Made by a program: the position numbers and the translations under genes. 64,000 bases of DNA from Fennellomyces sp. T-0311 (lineage: Eukaryota > Mucoromycota > Mucoromycetes > Mucorales > Lichtheimiaceae). Below the pieces are notes generated by a model. It saw only the letters and a list, made by a program, of their open reading frames with translations, searched no databases and was not told where the DNA came from. The stretch spans positions 186,001 through 250,000 of the forward strand of contig JALLLT010000049.1 in assembly GCA_025266875.1 (NCBI GenBank), in the 5' to 3' direction. Position 1 is the first letter of the stretch, and each line of letters opens with the position of its first letter. Below, in pieces: positions 23,067 to 33,735 of this stretch.

Positions 23067-23330
23067 CACCATAGAAAAAAAAAATTCGGAATATATACGT
23101 TCCGTGTTTAGATGTTCACATATATTTTTTCAGTCGATTTTGAATATATTCTGAATATCTTTTAAATATCCTTTGAATATTCTTCGAATATTTTTTTGTA
23201 TATGAGGATATGTAAAATATATTTTTCAGATATCTTTTGCTATGGTATTTTATCGACGAATCACTATGACTATTGATTACTGTCACCTACACAAATGAAT
23301 ACACACTTACTACCTCTTCCACCCTATTCA

Positions 23331-24919
23331 TCACTTTTTCGACTGTGCCAGCTTGCGCTTTTTCTTATTGGCATTGGTGTCCAGGGCAATATTAGAGGAA
23401 GCGCCCTGATTATTCGCTTTCTTGTTATGAGCAGGTGTCTTACGCGGTCTACCAATCTTTTTTGCAGGATAGTGCGTTGAGTTGCTTTTGTCCATTGCAC
23501 TTTTCGGAGGCCTGCCCCGTTTCTTTGAAGGGGCGCTTGTCGTGTTGTGTGTGTCCTTGGTGCCCAGTATTTCTCTACCTATGGTCAAGTTTTTACCTCC
23601 ATTCAAACATATCATCTTGTTCATATCAATACTTTTAGCTGAGCTTCCTCCTTTTTGATTTGATTGGTTGCTAGCCAAAACGCGGTCAGTATTATGCATA
23701 CAAAAAAGCAGGAAGTGTATTACGACTTACTATCTGATGAACTTGATGCGCCTGTACCAGTTCCTTTCTGTCCTTGCTTGGTTCCATACGTTCTGGTGAC
23801 CTTGGCGTTAAGCGGCTGCAGTACAGGCTCCTCTGTCTCACTGTCTTCACTTTCACTTGAAAGCATGGTATCGAGGATGGGTCGCTTCTGCGTGGCGTCG
23901 ATGGTAGGAGAGCTGGGGAAGACATCGTCGCTTTGAAAACCAGATTCAAAATGTTCAGCTAACAACTCGTCGCTTCGATCCATTAGTTCATAATCCCTGT
24001 CCGGCGAAGGTGAGCTTAAGCTTCGGTGTAAATACAAAGCAAAAGACTAGGGAAAGTAGACAATACCTTTCAAGTTCTTCAGCCAGGCTAGAAATAAAGG
24101 TCTTTGTTATTGATCCATGAATGTAAAGTCTTTCATACCTACCCGATATTATCTGGTATCTCCTGGTCCGAATTCTCAGGCTGAGCGGTGCCTGCACTTT
24201 CTAAACGAATAGTATAAAAGGTTTTAGTTTGACAATAACAGTAGTGTACCAGTAGTATTACCATCCTCTTTGCAGTTCAAAAAAGCCTTTCTCATCAACA
24301 GTCGTGCACCCCACCCTTCAACACAAGCGACCAAAGGAAACTCCTGTCCTACCACCTTCTCGCATAGATCTTTGGCTTCGTGCTTGAGAGCTTTGGTAAG
24401 ATTGTCCCAAGTGACTGCCGGGTCCAGATGATGGTGTGCCTTCATGTTCAGTACACAGCCTTGTGCGTACATGATTCCATTTCTTTTGAACGTGGCAAAG
24501 TATCGGTCTTGGTAGGGTTTCTTTAGAGCTTCCAGCACCTCTTTACACAGGTAATCGAAATGTTCCCATCGAAACTGAAGTGATTGTCCTTTTGGAAGCG
24601 GTGGCGGCATAACGTTACGAGGAATGTTTTCATCAGCAAATGGATTATCCTTCAGAACCATTCTTGGAAATTCCGGCAGAGGAGTTGAGTCATAATTCCC
24701 AGTAGTCAATCGTTCTTGAAACTGCTTGTCAACAGTGGAGAGCTTGTCGTTCAAACTTTGAATGTCTCCTTCGATTTTGCTCAATCTTGTAGCTACATCT
24801 TCCTCCAAGCGATTGAGCGTTCGATCGAGTTGTTTGAATCCATCATTGACTAGTACTCGAAAGTCACTCGTCGTCTGAATGAATGATGCTAGCAGCCTGC
24901 TTGAGTTATCGTCCGACAT
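23331..24919 (-). CDS. CACTA-1 accessory protein: coiled coil plus AT-hooks
   Basis: A multi-exon minus-strand gene. The ATG at 24919 (MSDDNSSRLLASF) is preferred, because the frame upstream has no ATG. Exons in frame: 24919-24262, 24200-24143, 24087-24067 and 23996-23731, then 23670-23331. The N-terminal half has a coiled-coil stretch (RLSKIEGDIQSLNDKLS) followed by a conserved WEHFDYLCKEVLEALKKP to ACVEGWGARLLMRKAFLN region that is matched in pattern by the CACTA-2 accessory protein. The C-terminal half is Ser/acidic and then basic, with two AT-hook motifs (KKRGRPPKS, KKIGRPRKT) and a KKKRKL nuclear-localisation-like run. The last splice (into 23670) leaves a one-base frame mismatch, so the tail may be frameshifted. 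The likely role is binding subterminal AT-rich repeats, by analogy with CACTA accessory proteins; this is inference. Confidence 0.62.
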
Positions 24920-24987
24920 GAGAATTTCGGAAAGAGTTGTCCTGCTGATGCGCGACACTCCGCCCTTGACTTTTCCTTCCTTTAATT
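24920..24987. promoter_or_regulatory. Bidirectional spacer between CACTA-1 genes
   Basis: Only about 68 bp separate the ATGs of the divergent accessory and transposase genes, so their promoters must overlap each other or the coding regions. The pyrimidine-rich CTTTTCCTTCCTTTAATT lies just before the transposase ATG. Confidence 0.5.
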
Positions 24988-27824
24988 ATGTCAAACAACG
25001 AAAGGTGCACGTTCTGTGGTTGGATCAATACCGGAACACGCGATTCAGTGAAAAATCACAAGCAAAATTGTATACAAAGCAAGATCAACCAACTTCGTTC
25101 TTCTGGAGGATCACTCACCTCTACCGCGCCGGCAAGCTCAAAAGAGAATCAGGTAATCGTCACAAACTAGATCCCTACAAGAATATGATCTTGATGAAAC
25201 AATTACTATCATTAGAGCATTCCAAGCAGCCGCCCCTCCGATCACACTGCCACCACTACCAAGCAGACACCCATCCAGGAAACTACACAGGCAAGAAGTT
25301 GTACTTTTACTTCTTTTTGGAAATAGGAACTAACGCGTAGCATTTCCCTTTTACGTGTTCTGTAAGGCTATTGGCCACGAAGAACCAATATTGCATGAGG
25401 AGCAGCCATGGCAGGTAGATTATACAGATTGGAGTGACGATAATGAAACACCTGTCGCTGGCAGAGCAGCAACACCTCTTCATGGCTCGATCAATCTATC
25501 CAATAGATCCACCTTGATCCAAAAAGCACAAGTCATCCAGAATATACCGCAGGGGACACCAAGCGCGCAAGTTACCCAGAACGCGTCGGGCGCATCTGTC
25601 AATCATGCATCTAGTACCAGTACCTCGACAGTTATTGACTTGCGTGGCGAGTACATGCACCATGAGGAGCACATAAAGACCAGCATGGATATTTACGCTT
25701 TAATGGTGAAAAGCAATGGAAGCAAAGCCCTATTTGATGCGGTCATCTCCCGAATCAACCAATTCACGATCGGCCGTTTACCGCCGTTATACAGCTATTA
25801 TAAGTCACGAGAAGCATTGCGAGAATCGTATGGAATCCAGCCAAAAGAGTATCATGTTTGCCAAGATGGATGTATGATGTACAAGGATGGTGATAAACGC
25901 ACTGAATGTGATCATTGCCACAAACCACGGTATAAGAATGGTACAGTCGCTACTCAAACAATGCTACAAATACCGCTAAAGCAACAGCTTGCCATGTTCG
26001 TCGGCAACGAAGCAACGCGTAAGCACCTAAGGTACCGAGCTGATCGAGTTAATACGGCGAACGTGATGAAGGATTTCTTCGATGGTGCCCTTTACAAACA
26101 AGTGAAAGACAGCGATTTTAAAGACGAATACGATCTAGCGCTAGCACTCTACACGGACGATTTCCAGCCCTTTAGGCGTGGAACTCATTCGATGACTATT
26201 GTGCACATTGTCATATTGAATCTTCCACCAGATGTACGCTATGAAGACCAAAACATGATTCAGGTTTGTGTTGCACCAGGACCTAACAAACCAGACGACT
26301 TGAACAGCTTTCTGGACCCTCTCCACAATGAGCTCAAAGACCTATGTGATGGCGGAATGATCGTAAAGGCTGACAATTGCGAAATCAAGTTGAAGGCACA
26401 TCTGTTATTCAGCGGTGGGGATATACCAGCAGTTGCCAAGATTGCAGGTCATGGTTGTCACACCGGTTATCACGGCTGCAGATTCTGTACAATCCGTGGT
26501 GTATATCTAGAGCACCGCATGACCTTCCCCCCTGTACCAAAGAAAAACGTGCTACAAACGAATCGCGCCAATGATGTTCATGGTGGTAACTATTTTTCGG
26601 AAAACCAAGGAGCGTGGCCTGTCATTCGACTAGCACACACATACGAAAAGAAGAATGACAAGATCGGTCAAAGTTCCTGCTGCCTGTTTGCAGATCTCCC
26701 AACTTTCCACGGTGCAACTTTCTTTCCCTAAACATCATGCATTTGTTGGGATGTGGACTAGCTAAACAATTTTGGAAGATAACGCTACACGCAAGGCTCT
26801 TGTTGATTTTGCAACCATCTATCGATATGCCTTTGCCAGAGAGATCGATCAAGACGGTATATCTTGCTTACGGAAAGCGATCAAATCTTGGACCAAGTGG
26901 CTAGTGGATCATGTCGATAAGAATAACATATCTGCCACTGTTTTCACTGTCAATATGCATTATCTCACCCATCTCTGCAAGGTTATTGAACGTAATGGCC
27001 CTTTACCGTACTTGGCTGCGTTCAATATGGAAAGAGCTATCGGGGAAATCAAGAAAAGAATAAGGTCAAAGCGATACCCGGGAAATAATGCTGGCAATGT
27101 CCTCGTAGAGCTTGCTGCCGTACGAAAAAGAAAACGTGAAGAACAAAATGGCCATGATAGCGGTAATCCAGATGACGATGTCAACGATGAACAACAAGAC
27201 GTTTCCCTGAAAAAGCGAGCCAAACATGATTGCATTACTCTAGACGATGAACCTGATAGTCCGGAAATTTGGGGTCCATTTGCAGACAGTGCCATTGCCT
27301 CCTTACGATGCAAAAATCAACTGAGACACTTCTGGGCATGGCAAAAGGGAACGTATCAAGATGTCAGGATAAACCAAGAAGAAAAAGTGGAGACTGGAAG
27401 CCGCTTGTTTAGAAGCAAGATTACATATGGAGGCACAGATCGAGAGTCTTTTGTCAGGTTACATATCTCGGTTGATGTAAGTGAGCCTAATGCTACGGTA
27501 AAGCCTGAAATCCGTCAGTATTTTGGGGACATCAAGTATTTTTTCAAGCACAGCTATGCACTGTACGAGGACAACCAACATTGCGATAAGTTACTTTCAT
27601 TTGTGGAACTATTCAAGCTGAACAAGGGAGTTGGTCCTTGGCCGTACAAAACAGATGGTGGCGCCAGGCGGTTTGTTGTGGTGGATGTAAACGACATTGT
27701 CGGTATTGCTGGACGTGTTAAAGGTTCGGGAACTAGAGAGTACATATACTGGTCTCAAAAATCCCCACACACATCACAAGAAAAGCCAATAGATTACGAT
27801 CTGAAATATATTCCCCGTCAATAA
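24988..27824 (+). pseudogene. CACTA-1 Tnp2-like transposase (frameshift and deletion)
   Basis: Exon 1 (24988-25152) encodes a zinc-finger start (CTFCGWINTGTRDSVKNHKQNC spacing C-x2-C-x13-H-x4-C). Exon 2 is 25216-25290; the next intron (25291-25366) appears to be GC-AG because only that choice keeps frame. Exon 3 then runs from 25367 through an HVCQDGCMMY and CDHCHKPRY knuckle, TDDFQPFRRG (first catalytic Asp region) and the Tnp2-like APGPNKPDDLNSFLDPL and GCHTGYHGCRFC blocks. Near 26730 a missing T in the codon after FFP shifts the frame. The following LNIMHLLGCGLAKQFW has Asn where CACTA-2 has Asp (LDEMHLL). About 125 residues present in CACTA-2 are then missing before EDNATRKALVDFATIY. The rest (to 27824) is open, with a MERAIGEIKKRIRSKRYPG block of DUF4218 type. 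The gene is not functional as read. Confidence 0.85.
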
Positions 27825-27983
27825 ACATGCTCGAATATTATATATATGTGTGTGTGCATGATGAATATTACATGAACATGTATATTTTTACAATATATTT
27901 CCATATATTAAATAAATATCTGAATTTTTTTCAAACAGTATCGTATATCTGAATACATTTCGAATATTTTTTTTTCTATGGTG

Positions 27984-28532
27984 TGTTGCGCCTGTCGCAA
28001 GGACGAATAGTGATGGCTCTACTTACAGCATCATTATTATAAGAAATTTGCACCACTTTTTACGCGCAGAGACCCGTTAACGCCTAAGAATCAAGGATCA
28101 GATGTACAATGAGCCTGGTTACCAATAGGTTGTTATCAGCGACTTCTATACCGCATCGTTTAAACCAAAGTAACCGTAACAAAGAAAGCATTTTGCAGAG
28201 AGTTTCGACACTTATTACAAATGATGAATAGTCTATTATCCGTACATGTGCTTTGTGAAGAGCAGATGAGTATACAGGCGATGACAAGTGTGCTACATTT
28301 TTCAAACAATGTGTCTATGAATATGTATGTACATACCAGGCATGCGTTCCAAGGCCGATATTTGAGCTACCAGCTACAAGCTATATTTAACGTTGCAGAT
28401 TACATTCAGCTTCTATCTTATTGAGATGACGGATGACCTTGACAGCAACTCTGTTGATTCAGAAAGTGGTGGCAACACGTTGCCTCCTTGTGGCGGAGAG
28501 ATCCAAAAAAAATTGCTACGGAAATTAATTTA
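27984..28532. other. Spacer between CACTA-1 and the right inverted arm
   Basis: About 550 bp. A 35-codon plus-strand frame starts at 28424 (MTDDLDSNSVDSESGG) and could be a short exon of the right-arm unit; nothing else is recognisable. Confidence 0.4.
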
Positions 28533-29286
28533 AAGCTCGCTTAGGTACCCCAGATGTTTCTTTGTTACTCTCCTTCGAACTGGCTTGACACTGGTATGAA
28601 GGAAGTGTGACAAATATACGGAACATGCTAGTGGACCTCGCAAGTACGTGAACTTGGTCGGATTGAACTCGCATGTCTTGACAGTATGCCCGCACTGTGA
28701 CAATAGCCAGCCATGGTCTCTTCTTTACTCAACCTACCATGGGCCGCGGCCAGAGAGTCCAACTTGTTTCTTGTGTGACCTGACTTTCCGAGCGCGAACA
28801 TTACTACACAAGCACAGGTACTGAAGAAGACTCAGTGTTAAACGTGAATATTCTGTACTGAGGACTTTTCTTAGCACTCACAATGGCATCGAGAAGGAGA
28901 GTTAATGTCTGTACTTGCGGCAGATGGATGCTAATTATACCGCATAATAGTTGTTGGTGTCATCCTTAACCCGTTCGGGTGCGCCGAATATATCTTACTA
29001 GCTCGAACTTTACGTCAAACACTGGTAAAAGCGATCGGTTGAAAAACTAGTAGTGTAAGTGGTACCCTTTTTGGTGGACGGGGTAAGAGCGATTTGTACC
29101 GATTGACTCCAGGTTTAGTGCGCACACAGCTTACGTCTCACAATTGTCGCAATTCATCATGATCAAGACGAGGCGCGCAAAAGCCAAGTTCAGAAGTGGG
29201 ACAAAAGGCACCAAAAGGAAGTTGATTCATTATCGAAGCAGGTAAAAATTCAGCATAATATACCCTGGACGACAGCTAATCAAGTA
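28533..29286 (+). repeat. Right arm of the ~755-bp inverted repeat
   Basis: This is the inverted partner of 19135-19893. Plus-strand exon-like frames include RKYVNLVGLNSHVLTVCPHC leading into a CFLCDLTFRARTLLHKHR zinc-finger-like block, a separate ATG at 28882 (MASRRRVNVCTCGRWM), and HDQDEARKSQVQKWDKRHQK before a splice-like GTAAAA. To the right the same unit seems to continue (29275-29600), which the left arm does not, so this copy is longer. Confidence 0.88.
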
Positions 29287-30335
29287 AATGTAGGTCGCAA
29301 CAGGAGTCAAAGAAGAGGCTAATCTTCAAAGTCTCACATAGGAGAGAACTACGTTGAAACGGTAAGCATCGATTGAAAAAAAGAGTAAAATGTTGAAGCA
29401 CTTTTGCTGATCGATCTTTCAGGCAACAGTCGAGGTGTTGGGAACATTGGTGTGGGTGATGGTAGCCGAACCCAGTATGTCTTTAAGAACGTCAAGATGC
29501 TTCATTATCGTATGTTTGCTGTCACTGCCAGGCACTGATTGTACATAATACGCTTCCACCAAATAACTTTGATGTTTCAAGTGCATTATAAAATCACATC
29601 CATACGTAGCCTCTCTCAAAATGCTAAACGCTTACCCTATTTTGGGTGGAGTAGATGCTTCTCTTATTTTATCAAAAGGAGGACAACGTCTCATTTGTCT
29701 TTATTTGCTCGAAAAATCGTACAACGCAATTATGTGGCTATTTCTACTTCAACGGTATTCAATAAGTGAACCAACTGAAAAACCCGCGCAATCGTGTGTT
29801 GCATGTGACCACCGACAGTGGGCACCGCGCGAGCCCCAGGCACCATTGCTATGATTCGGAGATACGTATCAAACCGTGGGAAAAAGAGGTAATTTCTGCT
29901 TGACAACCAACAACTCAGTCGCCCATAAATGAAATTCAGATCGCGGACACAAGCCCATGCCGAACTACGCGGTATACTGTACAGCTAATTGCGAGAATGC
30001 CGAAGTATCAGTTGCAGTATTGTGCTTGAACGCAAATAATTGGTTGGCTGCTTTTACCAAAAGGTACATTTTCGCCACATGCAAAACACCAAAACATGAC
30101 AGGCTGGATTCATCTATTAATAGACTGACCGTTCAGATGCAGGTGAAGGGGAAATTTTTTTGCTCAAAATAAAATGTAACAAACGCAGAAATAGCGTACA
30201 AACGGGTATGTAGTCAAACATGATCGATTTATTCAGTTAATAACCTTCGGCGAAGGCTAATAGTATATCAATCAACAAAAGTTAACTTTGTTCCAACGTA
30301 GTGAGCATACTCGATTACAACTTTTCGTTTTGCCA
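29287..30335. other. Continuation of repeated unit, then non-coding
   Basis: The first 150-300 bp are paralogous to 20335-20545 (shared GTAAATGTA, CACATAGGAG, GTAAGCATCG and TTTTGCTGAT words), suggesting the right-arm unit extends here. A 77-codon frame at 29621-29854 has no recognised domain. No gene is called. Confidence 0.4.
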
Positions 30336-32116
30336 CTAGGCAGCTCTTGATCTCGATGTCTTCAAAGGAGGATCAGCACTCATAATCAGTGTAATCAGCC
30401 CATCGTCCAACTTTGTTTCCACATATCCCAATAAGCCTAAGTATACTAGCTTACGTGCTAGTACAATTTGCCCAAGTGCCTTGTTGTTGACTGCGCTCGT
30501 ATCACCATCCAGTCGAACACATGTGATGCCTGGTGCATATTCTTCCAGAAACTCTTCCAACGGCTCGTCGAGGATGGTGAGATACTGTTCACATTGCGCA
30601 GCACATCTTATATTGATTGTTTGTAGTTTCATCAACATGACTGTTAAAAAGCTGAATGCATCCGCTAGTTCCATACGGCCCAAATCGCGTGCACGTATAT
30701 AATGCAGTGTTGAATATTCACCAGCTGCAACCTGGTTTGAGAACAGAAGCCGCTTTACTTCGTCATGTTCCTCTGCTAAGGTTATCGAATCAATCACAAG
30801 TGACTGTAACCGAGACAACATGCCGATAGCTTCGAACACCGGAATTGGCACCATAAACAGATATAGGAGATAAACTTCTTATAAAGCAGGAGAGTGTCGT
30901 ATCATTCGCGCAAGTACTTGGTGGTTACCATCATCGTTGCTATATTGAAGAATCCGAAGCTGCTGAAATTGGTGTCCGAAATTGTATTCTATAAATGGAT
31001 GGTGTTCGAATTGTTCCCCAGAAATCACAATCTCTTCCAGGTACTTGTGGTAATCGAATTGGGTCATAAGACGAATAATATTCGGGAGCGGTATCGGATC
31101 CCATTCGCCGCAATGAAATACTTGCAACCCATCTGCTTTTCGTTCGTTCGACGTTAAGGGCAGTCTGCCAAGGTAATACTGTTTGTTGACTATAAGGATT
31201 TCAAGGTACTGACAGTATTTGTCCGTCATTATGAGCATGCTCCCTAGATCGCATTCACTAATAAAAAAGTCGACGCAAAGCTGGGCACTTCTGCAAGTTC
31301 GGTAAGGTATTTGGAGACTACGAGTATATGTGACAAGGGAACATGTATACTAGGCATAGTAACTTTTAACGATTTGAGTGAGGGCAGATATTCTAACATG
31401 ACTGATAGGTCGTCAGGGTTATCAACATCGTACAGTGGCCGCTTTATATAATGATGTTTTATATAATGATATTTTATATAATGATATTTTATATAACGAT
31501 AATTCGATATAACGATACAGTTCTCGATGCATCAAAACGGTAATCACTGCCAAATCCCATTTTATATAATGATATTTTGATATAACGATAAAGTTTGGGC
31601 TGCACCATCGTATCGTTATATAAAGCGGCCACTGTACCCAGTCAGAACCTCCATTGATTGTAATCACGTAAGCATTCCATATTCTTGTGTATACCATGGA
31701 AGAGCCCAGGGAAGCTTTCAGATGGGTGACGTCCAAATTGATTTTCAAAACGGTACTGTTTGTTATACGGCATGCTCGAGTTTTTGGGCGTCGATCGTGC
31801 GCCACAGTTCGGGAATTTGTGCGAGGCAGTTTTCCCGCCGTTGGGACACCAGTATACACACCATTCTTGCTTTTAAATCGAGGAATAAGCACACGTTGGT
31901 AGTGATTTTCACTGGTAAGGCTAATATCGGATCCACTCTCTTGTTGCTTTGTGTAACAGCAAGTTCCTGGCCTCGATTAACTCTTTGCTCGAAAGAGTTC
32001 TTTTTGTCGTAATCCTTTGTTAAGCACAAAAAATTGGGCACTGGTGACATTAATTCTTTGGGTAGCGACATTACTTTTGGAGATACTGTATATTCAGAAG
32101 TTCGGTCCCTGACCAT
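30336..32116 (-). pseudogene. F-box/leucine-rich-repeat protein pseudogene
   Basis: Read on the minus strand, the first part contains an F-box-like stretch (LALPVKITTNVCLFLDL followed by LAQIPELWRTID). LRR-like segments follow: LEYLPSLKSLKV, a frame-shifted CPALRRLFISECDLG, LEEIVISGEQF, and LSRLQSLVIDSI further down. The reading frame is interrupted several times. It changes after residue 118 (31763), a 202-bp MITE sits at 31433-31634, a one-base shift occurs near 31290, and an in-frame TAA lies at 30879-30881 with the frame continuing directly into VYLLYLFMVPIPVF. F-box proteins recruit substrates to SCF ubiquitin ligases; this copy is unlikely to encode one. Confidence 0.65.
31433..31634. 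mobile_element. 202-bp pogo-like MITE in the F-box pseudogene
   Basis: The ends are inverted copies beginning CAGTGGCCGCTTTATATAA, flanked by TA on each side (31431-31432 and 31635-31636). The interior repeats a TTTATATAATGATAT-type motif several times. CAGTG ends with a TA duplication are typical of pogo/Tc1-mariner MITEs. No coding capacity. It interrupts the leucine-rich-repeat region of the surrounding pseudogene. Confidence 0.9.
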
Positions 32117-33735
32117 GATTTCGAAAGGGTTTTGGCTTCCGAAATATTCGCTTATTTTAAATCTAACTGTGCTAGGCTACGTGTTTTTTTAATGGCGTGG
32201 TAAGTCAAAACCCTATGTTGATCAAGCACCACAATATTCCTAGCAGCATATTGGATGAGAGTCTTGGTATATATCACTTGTTAAGGTGAGGCTGAGCCTA
32301 CTATTCGTCCTCGGTGCTTGGGAAATAGGGTTGAATGGTACAAGATGAGGTATTGGGTAATCTTCGAATACAGGACAGCTGATTTATATAAGTGTACCAG
32401 AAGCTGGTCTTTCCTTTCGCTTACCAAATACGTTTTATAGTTAGATTTCCGAGGTTTGCCCAGTAAACTAATGTGCTCGCGTTGATAGCTCAGTGTTACG
32501 CAGGGCAGTCATATTCATCCTCCACCGGCACCGCTCTAAAGGATTAGGAGTGATTTACATTCCACGTTACTTATTCACTGAATACTTTTGCGCGGTAAAA
32601 TAAACGGGAGTTACATTTAGTACTCACGGTAGCCTCCACTTACATATCAGTTTTAAGGAAGTTTGCTTACCCGAGAGTAGATCGTCATTTATGGTACTTC
32701 TGCCCCCGAAAGCGTTTTACTTTTTACACAGTATCTCGAGGCAAATTCAGCCTACTGCTCAATTTGGCGTTGTTGTGGCAAGTCGTTTAGTATGAATACT
32801 TAACGACTGAGCTGCTATGGTCCAGGGATAATGCAGTTGGGTTTCGTTACTGCTAGAGTTTTGTGAAATAATCCAAAGTACATCATGGTCACGCAGCATT
32901 TTTGTACAGGCGAGGGAATCGAATGTTCGAAATTAGCTGTTGTATCGCATAAGGGACTCCTTGCATTGAGTATATTTTCAACTTCCACAATGATTTGCGG
33001 GGACATGACGATAAATTCCCTCAACACATAAATTAGTTGCACTCGTGTAACTGGTATCATAGGAGTATACTGTATATTCAGCAAGATAAAGGGTAAGCAA
33101 TTTCTTTCAAAAGCGCAGGGTCGACATGATCATTAAGAAGTGTATTACGTCAATGACAGGTGTTTTAAGAAGGAAAAGGTCCCACACTAATGTAGCACGA
33201 TCCTGACTAAAATAGATATAGCTGGTGCATAGTGGTGGGAAGAGTGTGGGGTCATAGCGAGAGCAGTCTCTCATGTGACACACGGAAGACACCGTGGAAA
33301 AAAACGCAGGATAAACTATTTCCGTAAAGGATCGCTGTTGTACAAGAGGGGTGATTGTTTGTGTCTGGATTCAGGAGAATAGGGCGCCATGCCCGAACAC
33401 ACAAAACTTGTTTCAGTATGCAGTGATATAAGAGAAGATAGCTTGCTGTGCTTAAATTGAAGTATTCCGTCATTAGTAACCCAAAGTTGAAAATGCGGAA
33501 GGAGTGAGGGAAAAATGTTTTACCCCGACTCGAAAACGGACGGTGCAGGGGTTCAAGAACAAGTTGAGCGTGCACGGAGGAGGCACCAGATCGCACACTG
33601 GAGTGATCTTAGTCATAATTTTGGTCGGAACCCAAACAGCTTAAATAGCCGCCCAGGTCCTGTAATGTAGGCTCTATTTTGCATTGTATCTTTTTCTCGC
33701 TTCTTCTTCTTCTTTAATCCACCCCTCTCCTCAAT
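32117..33735. other. Intergenic region upstream of the transhydrogenase
   Basis: About 1.6 kb with only short, domain-free frames on both strands. The last 60 bp form a CT-rich leader (TTTTTCTCGCTTCTTCTTCT) typical of an expressed fungal promoter. Confidence 0.5.

Larger units (their letters stand above)
23067..27983 (+). mobile_element. CACTA-1 (EnSpm) transposon, defective, 4917 bp
   Basis: Both ends carry the same inverted terminus: CACCATAG followed by nine or ten A at 23067, and its complement ending CTATGGTG at 27983. The element is flanked by TGT on both sides (23064-23066 and 27984-27986), a 3-bp duplication as expected for CACTA elements. AT-rich subterminal regions with repeated GAATAT-type motifs lie inside each end (about 23090-23240 and 27840-27975). 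The interior holds a plus-strand Tnp2-like transposase and a divergent minus-strand AT-hook accessory gene. The transposase is broken, so the copy is probably non-autonomous. Confidence 0.9.

Noticed and set aside
27840..27980. A CRISPR-like array in the AT-rich repeats
   Set aside because: The repeats are irregular subterminal motifs of a eukaryotic transposon, without spacers or cas genes.
19135..29286. The 755-bp arms as the terminal inverted repeats of the CACTA element
   Set aside because: CACTA-1 has its own precise termini and TGT duplication at 23067-27983; the arms belong to an older, separate structure.
32475..32555. A tRNA-like start (GATAGCTCAG)
   Set aside because: No T-arm (GGTTCGAATCC-like) or closing acceptor stem follows at the right distance.
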